Shown: positions 20,719-32,130 of the stretch, piece by piece
Position numbering within the stretch: position 1 is the first letter of the stretch
How the letters are laid out: each line of letters starts with the position of its first letter
DNA from: Amborella trichopoda
Taxonomy: Eukaryota > Streptophyta > Magnoliopsida > Amborellales > Amborellaceae
Assembly (NCBI RefSeq): GCF_000471905.2
Contig: NW_006500337.1
Coordinates: forward strand, 3,109,289-3,173,288
Direction: 5' to 3'
Length of the DNA stretch: 64,000 bases
Notes under the pieces: model-generated
What the model saw: only the letters and a program-made list of their open reading frames with translations
Told to the model about the DNA's origin: nothing
Database searches by the model: none
Position numbers and translations under genes: made by a program

Positions 20719-23700
20719 CTAGCTCTGTTGCAATGCTTCATTCTTATAAACATAGAATTTAGCCAAAATCAAGAAAAAGAATAAGTTTATCAAATTCAAC
20801 ACTGCAAAGAATGCATAGTAGTAATCTAGATGAGAAGCATTCAAATTGTTAAGAATCCAACTTTTGCGTCCGTGCCTTCCTGTAAAATCTGACACAGTTG
20901 AAAGAATGAATGTACTGAGGAAGTTTCCGAGCCCGAGACTGCTGGTGTAATAAGAAGCTCCCAAGCTTTTCATGCTATCAGGTGCTTGATCATAGAAAAA
21001 CTCTATCTTTGCAACTTCCAAAAATGAATCAGCTATGCCCATGAGAGCAAATTGTGGTAGCAATATGAAAATGGTGAGAGGAATTGTGTTGTTGTTATCA
21101 AAAATGCCGTGTTTCCTCGCAACCCTTAGTCGCTCCCTCTCGATCAATGATGCGACCATCATAATTATAATGTGCAAAATCAGGCCAACTGCCATCCTCT
21201 GTAGCAATGAGATCCCTCGAGGGTCACCTGTATACCTCCTCAAAATTGCAACAATGAACCGGTCATATATGACAATGCATATGAGCATAGATATGGTTAC
21301 GAAGGCTACGAGGCTGGCCGGTGGGATCTCAAAGTTAGGACCCATGCTCCTATCAAGGGTTGTTCCTTGTTTGATGAAGAGGGTGTGCACTTGAGCCAAC
21401 ATGGTGCTAGGTATTACGGTGGCGATCAGGATTGGAACCATTCTGATCATTTGCTTTGTTTCCTCTACTTGAGTAACTGTGCATAGCATCCATGGCGTGT
21501 CTACACCATTCTTCACAGCCGCTTTGTCAAGGACCCTGCAATATGATTCCACAATGACGAAGGTTAGCTTGGTATGGATGATGTATAAACTTCAATTTTA
21601 TGAAAGGTGAGAACCATCAAAACAGGGGTTCTCAGTTTTCTTCTCTCTTTCGGAGAAGCGAAACAAAGGATCTCTCAAACTCATGTACAAATAGATTGTC
21701 ACACCATTGAACCCAAGGCTAAAAGATACTACTTAGGGCCACCAGTTGTAGCACAAAAAGTATTTTACGTTAAATCAGGCTTTGGTGTGTCTGTATTCAA
21801 AGGCATTCTTCTTCCAAAAAACAATCTTAGAGATGGATCTCGTGTCGCAAATTTCAGAGAATAATCTTGACCACTACAATCATGAATCTGAGTGAAGAAA
21901 AGAGGGAGAGGACTTTGAACCTTTAAAATAAACTATTTTAAACATCAATTTGATATTTTTTCTTTAAATTCTTTGCACTATTTTTCCAGTTGCAAAATCA
22001 AGGATCTGAAGTGGAAATGCATGTAGAGTAATTTAGGAAAGGGTGCAGAGTTGGGAAAAACAGAAAACGGCTTGAGCCCAGTGATGGGCTTACCTCTATA
22101 CCTATTTTTTTTTTTGAACATTTGCTTACCTCTATACCTATCACACCCCACCATCTCAAAGGATGTCAATGACCCAATGAAACATAGTGTTGCAGTGGTC
22201 CATTGGATTACAGAATACCTTATCTTTCAAATCCAGACGAGACTATACCTCAGAGAGGGTGTGGGCTTGATCCTGAACAAGCCCTTGGCTGCATAGTATG
22301 AAGTATCCAACTCATGGAGGTCCTTAGGATCATCTGGTTGCTTTGCATCCCACTTGCGAGCAGCAGCGACTAGCACACGTGCCATGCGTGTGAAGGGGCT
22401 CCCTGCAGGCACCTTGTGTCTGTAGAAAGGGGTGCCTGCCATGAAGACAGCTATCGATACGAGCAATCCTAACGTCGGCAAAGCATAGCCTAAAGTCCAT
22501 CCAACATTGTCTTGAATGTATACAATGGCTGTGTTCGCAAAGAGAGTGCCTAGGAATATGCTAAACATCCACCAGTTGAAGAAGGAGAGCTTTTGCTTCC
22601 CCTCTGATAGATCGGTTTCATCGAACTGGTCAGCTCCCATAGTGGAGATGTTAGGCTTGGTGCCCCCAGTGCCTATCGCGAGAACGTATAGCGCAAAGTA
22701 AAAGATCCCAATTTGGAATGTGGAGGCTTGAGGAGCTTCAACGCCGGGGGCACTGCAGTCAATGTGCAGGCTCTTGCAGGAGGGCGGCCTTAGCGATGGT
22801 AGGGAGACCACCAGTGTAAGTAAGGACATTCCCTGCATTGGAAAAAAGAGTGAGCAGATTGGTTTGGTTTTGGGACAGATTCAAGGGCTGTAACCCTTTA
22901 ACATCCTCACACAAAATTGATAAAAGAATGTCAGATTTTGTATCTAAATATGCATTACACTCAATATTACAGCTACAATTTCATTAAGAAAATATTCTCT
23001 ATTCGATAAGAAATATTATGATATAAGAGACAACTTTGAGTGTAGAGTAAAATTCAATAAAACTTTGAATTTAGTTAAAAGTTCCTGGATATTTTAAAAT
23101 AATTGTTGGATTTTAGAAAAAAAAAAATAAGGTGTATTTGATGCCAGGTTTAGTAGTTATGGTCTTGACCAATCTTAAAAAACTGAGCTCACGCTCGTGA
23201 CTCAACCCTTGGCCAATCTGAGTAGAGAAGTCCGACTAGTGTATGCGGTTGAAAAGGGCTAAAGATGAAAAAATAATTTATAAAAACTTTTTAAATAAAA
23301 AAACGTAAAAAGAGGTAGAATTAATAAACAACATTAAAACTCTTCAAAAAACAGAGAAATATATATAGAAGAGGGAATATGGAAAAAATTGATTTATAGC
23401 TTGAAATAATTTGGAAAATAAAAAAACAGAGCATACAATGAAGAATTCAAAGTCGTCACTAACAAAACATTCTAGAGATATATTATATCAATTATTAGTG
23501 ATTTGCTTAAACTAACTAAACATTATAGAAATATATTATATCAATTATTAGTTATTTGCTTAAAAACTATATATTTTTTTGGGAGCAAGCTTTCTATGCT
23601 TCGTCTAATGTATAAAATTTATATACTTCTCCCTATCCAGCCATCCATTCTGCATGGATGGCTGAAATGACCCCAATCACAATGTCAAGTCTCTACACTA

Positions 23701-26700
23701 TTTTATTTTTAATTGTTTTCTACAAATTGTTTTGATATCAAATTTTGGGCATCCACTCCTCTCTTATACTCGCACTTATAAAAAATATAAAAAAAATATT
23801 CTCAAAAAATAAAATGACCAAAATTCGTTTAAAATTTTCAAGAGGTATTTCGATAGTTGTATTTTATTAAAAAATTATTTTTAATATTTTTTTAGGTTCA
23901 CCTTCAAATTTCATTTTCATACAATTTGTAGAAATAAACTAAAAATAAAATACGCTGAAGCATCGGATATGGATCAAATAGTCAATGGCTCACTTGATCT
24001 AAATTGAACGGCTAGATGAGAGGGGAAGTATAGATCTTCTATGATTTAAGAGAAGTATAGAAACCTTTCCCTTTGTTCGGACCTTTTTACTGAGCACATT
24101 GGCCTTAAAACCTCGCCTCTTAAGTCACCTGGCGTATTTTTAAAATGTTAATATTGACTATTGCTCCAGTATATACCCAGGTTAGTTTTAAACTACATGG
24201 TTAGAGTACTTTTTGCAAGTGAATGAGATGAGTGATCTAATACTAACGGCAATTAATGGCAATAAGCATTGAAGCGCCTCAAATGTAATGTATTAACTAG
24301 AAATGAGCAACATAATGGTAGTTTTAATTTCCTATAGTTGACGACCCAAATACTTTAGTCCACATTTAACTTTTAATAGAAAAAGAGATAAAAATTTTGT
24401 CAAAAATTGCTATCCATGTTGTGATTGTTAACAAATGCCTCATAAATCAACTAAATAACTCCCAGTTATGTTACATTTAGAGAAGGGTGTTACTAACTAG
24501 GCGTGGCAACTCAGCGGGTCGACCCAACTGGATCCAAGTATTGGACCTGGCGGGTTGGGTTTGGGTCCAAAATGATTTGGTCGAGTCCCTGTTCTTTTTG
24601 GGTCCTTATTGGGTCGGGTTGGGTTAACCCCACTTGACCCGAGTCGGTATATAATATAACTAGACAATTAATTTTTTAGTTTTACATTTCTAGACCTGGG
24701 TCCTATAGGGTCCATGTGAAACGTAGTTGGATTAGGTCTGGGGCGGGGTTGACCGGTACCTGACCCATTGACACCCCTAGCACTAGCATCGGCGTGCAGG
24801 ACCAATATGTACATGTGGTTGGTAGGCAAGTGACCATGTTCAGGCTTTTTTTCTTTTTTCTTTTGAAAGTGAAATTCGACAAATCACATTTTATTTATTA
24901 AAACTCAGGATAACTAAAAAACGTAACTTTTGAAGTCTAAATTACTATAAGATGAATGGTCCAGAGACAGTCTCAAGAAACCATGTAATCTTTTCCCTTT
25001 AGGGAAAAAGTTGCAAAGCACATGTGAACTGATACATGAGCCTATGCGTCACGGTCATACCACAAAAAGTGAGGCATTGGGAAAACTTGGTGTTTATTTT
25101 GGCTATTTTTTATGATAATTAGAATCGAGTGATGCTTACAGAAAGTACTTAAACATGCCTCTTACAATATACAGGCAGTTGTGCTAAACTATTGAGTTCG
25201 TAATAGAAATAAAGAGATGGATGGAGGGAACATATGTTATCACTTTTTTGGCCTTTTAGAGAAGGAAAAGTTTATAAAGAGTGTAAGCTTATATATTTTA
25301 CTGAGTAAGGTGTACCTAAAAAATCCACTAGAGAAGGTTGTTCTTGTACTGAAAAACTTTCAAATTGATCATCTCAACCTCGAGATTCGTAGACATGAAA
25401 AAATGGCATTTTTAATCCTAAAAATAGTTCATCTTCTAACACATTATCTGGACCGTCCATTTTGAAGATTTTCAAGTGTTTATAGATGTGTTTAATTATC
25501 ACAATTTTGGAACTTTAAATTTCATAATTGGGGCCAATACTAGATTTTTATATCATCGCAAGGTTTTTGAAGCACCGAAACTGCATTTTTTAGCATAAAT
25601 TTTAGGTGCACCTTACTTCAATAGTATAGGGTTGACACCTTATACAAATCTCACCCTTTAGAGAAAATGTGTTCTTTTGATCAATGAATAAAAAAAATGG
25701 GGGGCCATTTTTTAGTTTATCTTTTGTTTTTGGTGAATATCTTAGTAAGGACAGGAGGTTAAATGGCGATGACATCTCTGGATTAGAGGGTAATTTGGAT
25801 ATTCCATAAGGAGTTCAACTGGCTAGATTAAGGGTTATTTTGGTATTTTGCCATGTATATTTCAACTTTCTAGAAAAAAAAAAACCCAAATTTGATATTT
25901 CTCCAAAAGTAAGCACGTGGTTATCAAGATTGGAGTAGACCCCGTGGTCAAGACTCAAGACTATTAGCCGGTGCCTTGGCCAGTCTTCTTTGGACCAAAA
26001 CCTTGTTTTTATTGAGAATAGACCAAAATTTGTATTTTAATGATTTAAGATGGTCATACTACCCAGTTTTGACCGCTTCCAATTAGCCAAACAAATTTGA
26101 AAAACAGTTACTAATATATTTCATATTTAAAGTTATTATTATTATTATTATCTTTTTAAATCTACTCCAAAGCTATTATTATTATTATTATCTTTTTAAA
26201 TCTACTCCAACTAGGTCAACAGGAAGTTGAAACGATTTTAATTGGATCAAATGCTTCAAGAATGTGATAAAACATTACTTGTAACCATTATTTCAAAAAA
26301 CATATTGATGGGCCATATCATCCACCTCCAATCCCGCATCGGATCGGTAGGACTAGAGATCCGGATCATTCTCAAATCGTCCAGATCGTTGATCCAAAAA
26401 TTTCGAAAAATAAATATATCAAACAAAAATTAAAAAAAAGGTTTATAGGGTGGGGATTTAAAGGGTAATCAATCACAACATTAGATAAGCTTAAAATGAA
26501 AAGAAAAAAACAAAAAGAAGAAAAGGGTCTTAGGGGGAATTGTCCCGAGACCCATACCATTCGAAAATCAATTCAGTCCCAACCAATTATATATATGAAT
26601 CAATGACCTGCATTGAAAATGTTAGGTTTTAAAATACGGCTCATAACTATACACATGAATCAATGATCTGGATTGAAAATGTTAGGTTTTAAAATACGGC

Positions 26701-28821
26701 TCGTAACTATAGAGAGGAGAATTTTCAATGAAGTTGTTCGAAGTGGAAAATATTGATTTATGAGAAGTAGGGAACCCATAGACACCAGTGTCATCACCAT
26801 TCAAGCACCAGATGGACTGTAATGGTGGGACGCCGATATAGAAATTGGGGGTACTCTCTCTCTTCATGAGTTGATAGGACAGGGAAATGACACTAGTGAG
26901 TACAGATTTCCTTAGGTCACATGGTTCATAAATTCATGATTTAGTGAAACTTATTTTTTTTAAAATAAAAATAAAAAAAATAATAATAAAGACAGTTTTT
27001 ATGCGGCCAACCGGATATTGTAGAAATACGGGATTGGCAATAAATATATTTTTAAATTTAATTTAATTTTAATTTTTTAAAAATATATAATCTTTAACAT
27101 AGAGGTGATGAGTATAAAAGTTAAAAATTAAAAATTAAAAAAATAATTATATTAAAAAAACATTTGAACCGACAATTATATTAGTTTTTAAAAATACCAA
27201 TGCATCATTTTTAAAATGGATGCTTTATACCTCTAAACTCCATTTTGTATAAATATGATCCAGCTAAGATGAAACAATTTTCTTAATAATAATAAAGCAG
27301 TAAAATGGAATTACCAAGAAGTAAATAACGGAGGAAATAACGAAGGTCCAGTAACGGCCAAGATGGGCGTCAGCTACATAGGCCCCAAGAATTGGAGTCA
27401 TCCAGACCGTCCCTGCCCAATTCGTGACATTGTTTGCAGATACGACAGTCCCTTCATGAAGCTTCCTTGTCAGATACAACACAAGGTTTGTTGCAATCCC
27501 ATAGTAAGCCATCCTCTCAAAAACCTCATAACCTAGAGAGAGAAAGAAGCATTAGGTCCAGATGTGCATCACTGCAATTAAACTTAAGTGCCTTTCTGTC
27601 AAAAGTTAAAACTTGAACTACATGAGCTACAAATATCTTGAACAGTAGAGAGAGAGAGAGGGATTAGGTCCACATATGCATTAATTCAATTAAAGCAAGC
27701 AACTGCAACATTTCTTAGTGATATCCTGTCAAAAGTCAAAAACCAGATGAGCTATAACCTACAAAATCTTAGGGGGATGTGGGGATTAAGCTCATAAATT
27801 TAAACTAGATTGCTTAAATCATGATAATATGAGTGAGAGAGAGAGAGAGAGGGTTGAACTAATAAGATCAGAAAATGAAAATGATTAATCAGGCTATAGA
27901 GAGAGAGAGAGAGATGGGTAAGGCAATTAGCATCAGCACTATGCAATAAAACTCAATCAGGCAAATTTCATAAGCTGCTTTCCAAATTTGAACTTAGATC
28001 CTTTACAAACTCCCTTGTTGGGTCCCCTTGAATTCCAAGGATCTCATGCTGCAGGGCCTTTCTAAGGTTTCATACAATGATACCAAATGCATTTTGAGCC
28101 CCATCATTGAGTTACCTTAACCACAATAAGAGACAAACAACTTTCTACAAAACTTTTTAGGTCCTTTCAAAAGAACCCTTTTTTGATCTGTTTGAGAACT
28201 TTAAGAGACTGCCCCCATATGGTGAAGCCATACTTCCAAATGAAGTGTACATCAAAATATATTTTGAGGATCATTTCCAAAGTCGTTATGGCATGTTCGA
28301 TAACGGGAAGCCTCGCCGCTTCTACTGTTTGGTAATGGGAAGTGCTATGCTATCCTGGAAGACGCTGCTTCCTTTCAAAATAGTGAAGAAAAAAAAAAAA
28401 AAAAGTTGAGCTGGGACTTCCATCCTACCCCATGGAAGCCGTAACTCTTTAAGTGGGTGTCCTCCACCAATCAAACATGACCTCGATGTGACTCTCAAAG
28501 AGGAGCAAAAACTTTAAAATTCATGGTGCCCGAGAGAAACTCACTTTGAAACCTTATAAAAAAACAAATTGCATAATAATAATAATCTTGAGTTTGTAGG
28601 GAAGGGTAGTTTTTTTTTTAGTAGTTCAGGCAGGAGGGCTCTCTAGCTATGTTAGGAATGGAACGTTTACAGTATATCTTACCTACAATAAAAGAGCAAG
28701 CGGTCCACCTTCCTCCTTTTGATCTAAGGACCGGGTTTCCTCTAAGATCCACAGAGCCATTCTTGGTGTAGCCATTATTGCCTTCTCCACCAGACTCACA
28801 CTCTGTTGCAGAGGTTGCCAT
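20719..28821 (-). CDS. NPF/PTR (NRT1/PTR family) transporter, NPF5-like, four exons, apparently intact
   Basis: Coding exons on the minus strand are 28821-28683, 27532-27315, 22832-22249 and 21535-20719. All introns are GT-AG and phases match (1, 0, 2), giving 585 residues, the usual NPF length. It is a 12-helix plasma- or vacuolar-membrane symporter of the POT family, moving peptides, nitrate or other small solutes with protons. The ExxER proton-coupling motif (EVFER) is at residues 49-53. GTKPNISTMGADQFDE lies at about 176-191 (helix 4 Lys at 178) and SFFNWW follows. The last exon has NNLNASHLDYYYAFFAVLN before a hydrophilic tail. Sequence style is closest to NPF5.2/5.3 (PTR3). The acidic/glycine-rich N-terminus is typical. 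Intron 2 (4.4 kb) is full of MITEs. The substrate cannot be told from sequence. Confidence 0.9.
21536..22248 (-). other. Intron 3 of the transporter gene
   Basis: A 713-bp intron with donor GTATAG next to 22249 and acceptor TTGCAG next to 21535. Arg 314 is split after its second base. No mobile element was recognised in it. Confidence 0.8.
23582..24072 (-). mobile_element. M4 family element in transporter intron 2
   Basis: Inverted relative to the copy at 963-1474. It opens GGGAGCAAGCTTTCTATGCT and ends AGTATAGAAACCTTTCCC. The blocks CCCCAATCACAATGTCA and CACTTGATCTAAATTGAACG match the other copies in reverse order. Confidence 0.65.
24497..24783. mobile_element. M5 hAT-like MITE
   Basis: Ends TAGGCGTGGCAACTCAGCGG and CCATTGACACCCCTA are imperfect inverted repeats of the common plant type TAGGGGTGKCAATGGGTC. 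The flanks TTACTAAC and GCACTAGC resemble each other at 5 of 8 positions, as expected of an old 8-bp hAT duplication. The interior is rich in GGGTC/GACCC. Relatives lie at 29182-29354 and 29560-29726. Confidence 0.6.
25258..25650. mobile_element. M1 family MITE in transporter intron 2
   Basis: It begins AGAAGGAAAAGTTTATAAAG and ends GACACCTTATACAAATCTCACC. The interior shows the family blocks GATCATCTCAACCTCGAGAT and ACATTATCTGGACCGTCC. Confidence 0.6.
26130..26712. repeat. Two local tandem duplications (about 44 bp and 64 bp units)
   Basis: At 26130-26220 the unit TTATTATTATTATTATC then TTTTTAAATCTACTCCAA occurs twice. At about 26590-26712 the unit ATGAATCAATGA...GAAAATGTTAGGTTTTAAAA with ATACGGCTC occurs twice with few differences. 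Both lie inside intron 2. Confidence 0.85.
26990..27280. repeat. M7 dispersed repeat, copy 2
   Basis: AATCTTTAACATAGAGGTGA, AAAATGGATGCTTTATAC and GATGAAACAATTTTCTT appear in the same order as at 6600-6890. It ends about 35 bp from transporter exon 2. Confidence 0.55.
27533..28682 (-). other. Intron 1 of the transporter gene
   Basis: A 1,150-bp intron with donor GTAAGATA next to 28683 and acceptor CTCTCTAG next to 27532, splitting Gly 47 after its first base. It includes several GA-repeat tracts near the acceptor. No gene or recognisable mobile element is seen in it. Confidence 0.8.
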
Positions 28822-28890
28822 TTTTGTGGAGGGACAGGGCGATATTTGGGGTATGGTTGCAGGTTATGGTTGAGGGTTCATGTGAAATGC

Positions 28891-28898
28891 GTTTTATA
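28891..28898 (-). promoter_or_regulatory. Probable TATA box of the transporter
   Basis: TATAAAAC on the minus strand, about 70 bp upstream of the ATG at 28821, at a reasonable distance for a short leader. There is no independent support for the transcription start. Confidence 0.4.
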
Positions 28899-29181
28899 AT
28901 AATGTGAAAGAGAGAGCCACCAATTTGTTTTTGGAGGAGTTTTGGGGCCCCTCATTTTTGGCGGATATCACAATGCGTGACATCAAGTATCGACAAGTCT
29001 GAAGGATCATTAAAATGTAGGGATACCGGCCCGTGGTCTCGCCCGTCAGGTCAAATAGGGCTTTAAATTTTAGGGAGATCCGGCCTGAATTTCAATTTTG
29101 ATCTTGGGAGAAGTTCTTGTCTTTTTCCACCAATTCCGGTGGAGCGAACCCACGGTAGACTTAAAGGTATTGTATAAAATT

Positions 29182-29354
29182 AGGGTTGGCAATGGGTCGG
29201 CTCCTGCTGGACCCAGACCCGAATAGTATACGGGTGCAGGTTTTGGATCCGGACCTGACATGTCGAGTCCAAAAGTTGGGTCCATATCCATACTTGTCGG
29301 GTCTCGGGCCTATCTCGTCAGGTCCTAAGTCTGGTCGGGCCCATTGCCACCCTC
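29182..29354. mobile_element. M5 hAT-like MITE
   Basis: The left end AGGGTTGGCAATGGGTCGG and the right end GGGCCCATTGCCACCCT are inverted repeats. The interior is rich in GGACC/GGGTC. No coding capacity; the short frames across it are chance. Confidence 0.7.
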
Positions 29355-29559
29355 ACTATGAGCTTCTTCTTTTTTTTTTTGCGCTTTTTTTTACCATCAT
29401 GTACCCATATTATTAGCAAAAAGGTCACACGTACCTACCATTATATTTTAAGCCATCTAATTTATCGTTTAATTGCTAAAGATGATTACGAGTTCTTATT
29501 GTATATGGTCCTTAATACACCCAAATGAATAGGGCCTAAAGTATTTTATTTCCAACAGT

Positions 29560-29726
29560 TTATAGGTACGGCTCGGGTCTAACTGGACTAGGACCCGAAT
29601 AGTGTTCAGGTCTAGGTTTTGGGCCCGGACCCGACCCCGCAGGTCCAAAGATTAGACCCATACCCAGACCCATGTCAAGTATACGCGTCAAATCCTGGGT
29701 TAGGTCTTGGTCTATTGTCACCCCTA
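29560..29726. mobile_element. M5 hAT-like MITE, diverged
   Basis: The interior CCCGAATAGTGTTCAGGTC and GGTTTTGGGCCCGGACC parallels the copy at 29182-29354 in the same order. The right end is ATTGTCACCCCTATA; the left end TATAGGTACGGCTCGGG is degraded. Confidence 0.55.
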
Positions 29727-29836
29727 TATAAAATAAGACTATTTACCATTAGTACTAGGTCACAATTACTTATGACCATGCGATGAAAAAATTACGGTCA
29801 TATCAGAAAATGTATATTGTATTATATAAGGGTGTG

Positions 29837-30230
29837 GCTTGCATAAGGTTGCAACCCTAAACAATCAAAATAAGGTGCACCTCCAAATTTTATCATAAAA
29901 TGTAATTTTGGTGTCAAAAATTCTTAGGATGGCATGAAAATTCATTTTCATCTCTAATTATAAAATATTGAACTCCAAAATAGATCAAATCAAGTAGATC
30001 TATAAACACATGAAAATCTAAAAAATGGACAGTCCAGATAATGTGTTGCAAGATGTACAATTTTGGGACTCAAAATCTTCTTCTTCTTCTTCTTTTATAT
30101 TTATACATCTTGAAGTTGAAGTTAAGATGATCAATTAGAAGATTTTCCAACATCCAAACAACCTTTCTAATAGATTTTTGGGGTACATATTAATTAGCCA
30201 TTTTAAGGTTGCAATCTTATATAAACTTTT
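29837..30230. mobile_element. M1 family MITE with TA-rich target duplication
   Basis: It begins GGTGTGGCTTGCATAAGG and TTGCAACCCTAAACAATC and ends TTGCAATCTTATATAAAC followed by TTTTTCCAT. The flanking TATATAAG on the left and TATATAAA on the right agree as a diverged 8-bp target duplication. The interior includes a CTT microsatellite near 30080. Confidence 0.7.
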
Positions 30231-30798
30231 TCCATTATATAAAGAATCTAATATTTTTCAATATTTACGTAAAGGTCATATCTCTTGATATATATTTTCT
30301 ACTTTTATCTTTGGACCGGTTTTTATTGTAGTTTTCATTCTTTTTTTTCTTGAATTCTGGGGTTGTGTGGTTGTGAAGGAGTCAATTACGGATCGGTCCA
30401 ATGTTTCAAACCTCGGATGGCCTTAAAGTTGGGTTATTTAATCCATCCATCAGACTTCAAACCACCTATCTTTAGGGTATTTCTGCATTTTGGGGCCCCC
30501 TATTTTTTTCTATTTTCATTTATTATGTAGTCTGATGTTTGGGATATTGAACACCTACTTTTAGGCTAGTCCAATATTTCAAATATCGGGCCAATTACGT
30601 AGCCTCCCAAATAGGCCTACAGTCCAAGAAGAAGTCCTACGAACCAAGAAAAATAAAATAATTGAAACAAATATAAGAGGGAAAAAAAATAAAAAAAAGG
30701 AAAGAAAGTAAGACGTGCGCATAAATTTTCGAAACAAATGGAAGATTTTGTAATACTAGTTTTCTGATTTTTATGTAAATTTTTCTAATCGTATAAAA

Positions 30799-31196
30799 GT
30801 GGTTTGTATAGGGTTGAGGATCTAAACAATCAAAATAAAGTGCACCTTCAAATAGCGTCGACAGATATTGTTTAGATACTGAAAATCTTTGTGATAGCCT
30901 GAAAATTTATTTTCATCTCTAATTGTAAAAGTTAAAAGTTAAAAGTTCAAAAGTAATGTAGATCAAGTAGAACTAGGAACACTTGAAAATCTTGAAAATT
31001 AACGATCCGAAAATGCATTACAATATGCATTATTTCTAAGATTTGAAATCCATTTTTTCTCATATCCATACATCTTAAGGTCGAGATGATCAATTTGAGG
31101 TTTTTTGGGCTTCAAAACCACCTCTTTTAGTAGAATTTTGAGATGCATCCTAAATTGATTGTTTAGAGCCTCGCCCTTATATAAACTTTTCCCATT
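30799..31196. mobile_element. M1 family MITE, best-defined copy (398 bp)
   Basis: The copy is flanked by GTATAAAA at 30791-30798 and again at 31197-31204, a perfect 8-bp target duplication. The inverted ends are about 45 bp: GTTTGTATAGGG..GATCTAAACAATC on the left and, read in complement, GTTTATATAAGGG..GCTCTAAACAATC on the right. An 8-bp duplication points to a hAT-type or similar transposase. No coding capacity. Confidence 0.8.
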
Positions 31197-31278
31197 GTAT
31201 AAAAAACGGGGTGGAGTGATGGAGTAAGTGTTTAAAATAGGGTTGCGATTTTTTTTTTTTTGTAAGTAAAAGTGGTAT

Positions 31279-31600
31279 GTCAGTGTAGATTTGGGCCCCT
31301 ACCCTTTGGTAAAAACAGAGTCAGAGACCTCCCCATAGGGCTCCACAATACTACTAACAAGACCAGGCCATTCTTAAAAAGAAGGGTAAATCAGTGGGGA
31401 TTTGGGCCCCTAACCTTGGTGAGAATGGTAGTAGAGAATTCATCATAAGGCTCATTGGTATTACGCCAAAGCCCTAGTCTATTCTCAAAAGAATGGTAAG
31501 TCAATGGGGATTTGGGTCCCTACCCTTTGGTGAGAATGGAGTCAGAGACTTTATCATTGGGCTCCTTGGTACTACTGCCAAGGCTCCAGTCCATGATGAC
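31279..31600. repeat. Tandem repeat, about 105-112 bp unit, three copies
   Basis: Each unit carries GGATTTGGGYCCCTA, CTTTGGTGAGAATGG, a GTCAGAGA-like block, GGGCTC and TACTACTGCCAAG-like sequence, followed by AAGAATGGTAAGTCA. The three units start near 31279, 31391 and 31501. They lie between two M1 MITEs. No coding potential is visible. Confidence 0.8.
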
Positions 31601-31736
31601 AAATGAATGTAACTTCGATATCTAAAATTCCTATGATGACCTGAAAATTTATTTTTGTTTCTAATTGTAAAATTTGAAACTCCAAGAATAGTGCGGATCC
31701 GACATATGTGTTATACTTGAAATGAACAATTCATTA

Positions 31737-32130
31737 AGGAAAAAGTTTATATAAGGTTGAGGCCCTAAACCATCAAATTAAGGCACACCTCAAAAGTTCA
31801 CTAGAAATCCCTCAAATCGCCCATCTTGACCTCAAGATGTATAGACATAATGTCAAGATGTCAAAAAAAAAAAGAAGATTTTATGTTTGAGAAATAGTGG
31901 ATCTTGTATTGCATTATCTGCGACGTCAATTTTCAATATTTTCAAGTGTTTATAGATCTACTCGATCTACACTATTTTTTGAAAGCTTTTGAATTTTATA
32001 ATTAGAAATGAAAATACATTTTTACGGCATCACAAAGATTTTTGCTTTTGAAAAATAATCTTTCCATACTATTTAGAGGTACTCTTTACTTTGATTGTTT
32101 GGGGTCTCAAGTTTATAAAAACCACAGGCT
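31737..32130. mobile_element. M1 family MITE
   Basis: The left end GGAAAAAGTTTATATAAGG runs into TTGAGGCCCTAAACCATC. The right end is TTGATTGTTTGGGGTC then TCAAGTTTATAAAAACC. Interior family blocks are present (GATCTACTCGATCTACAC and CGGCATCACAAAGATT). Confidence 0.65.

Larger units (their letters stand above)
22833..27314 (-). other. Intron 2 of the transporter gene, MITE-rich
   Basis: A 4.48-kb intron, donor GTAATT next to 27315 and acceptor AATGCAG next to 22832, phase 0. It contains an M4 copy (23582-24072), an M5 hAT-like MITE (24497-24783), an M1 copy (25258-25650), two local tandem duplications (26130-26220 and 26590-26712) and an M7 copy (26990-27280) that ends about 35 bp from exon 2. 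This accounts for its large size. Confidence 0.8.

Noticed and set aside
21035-21394. Plus-strand frame of 119 codons
   Set aside because: It is antisense to the last exon of the transporter and shows no domain.
7442-28821. A metabolic gene cluster of P450 plus transporter
   Set aside because: The P450 is dead, the genes are 12 kb apart with a retrotransposon between, and no third pathway gene is present.
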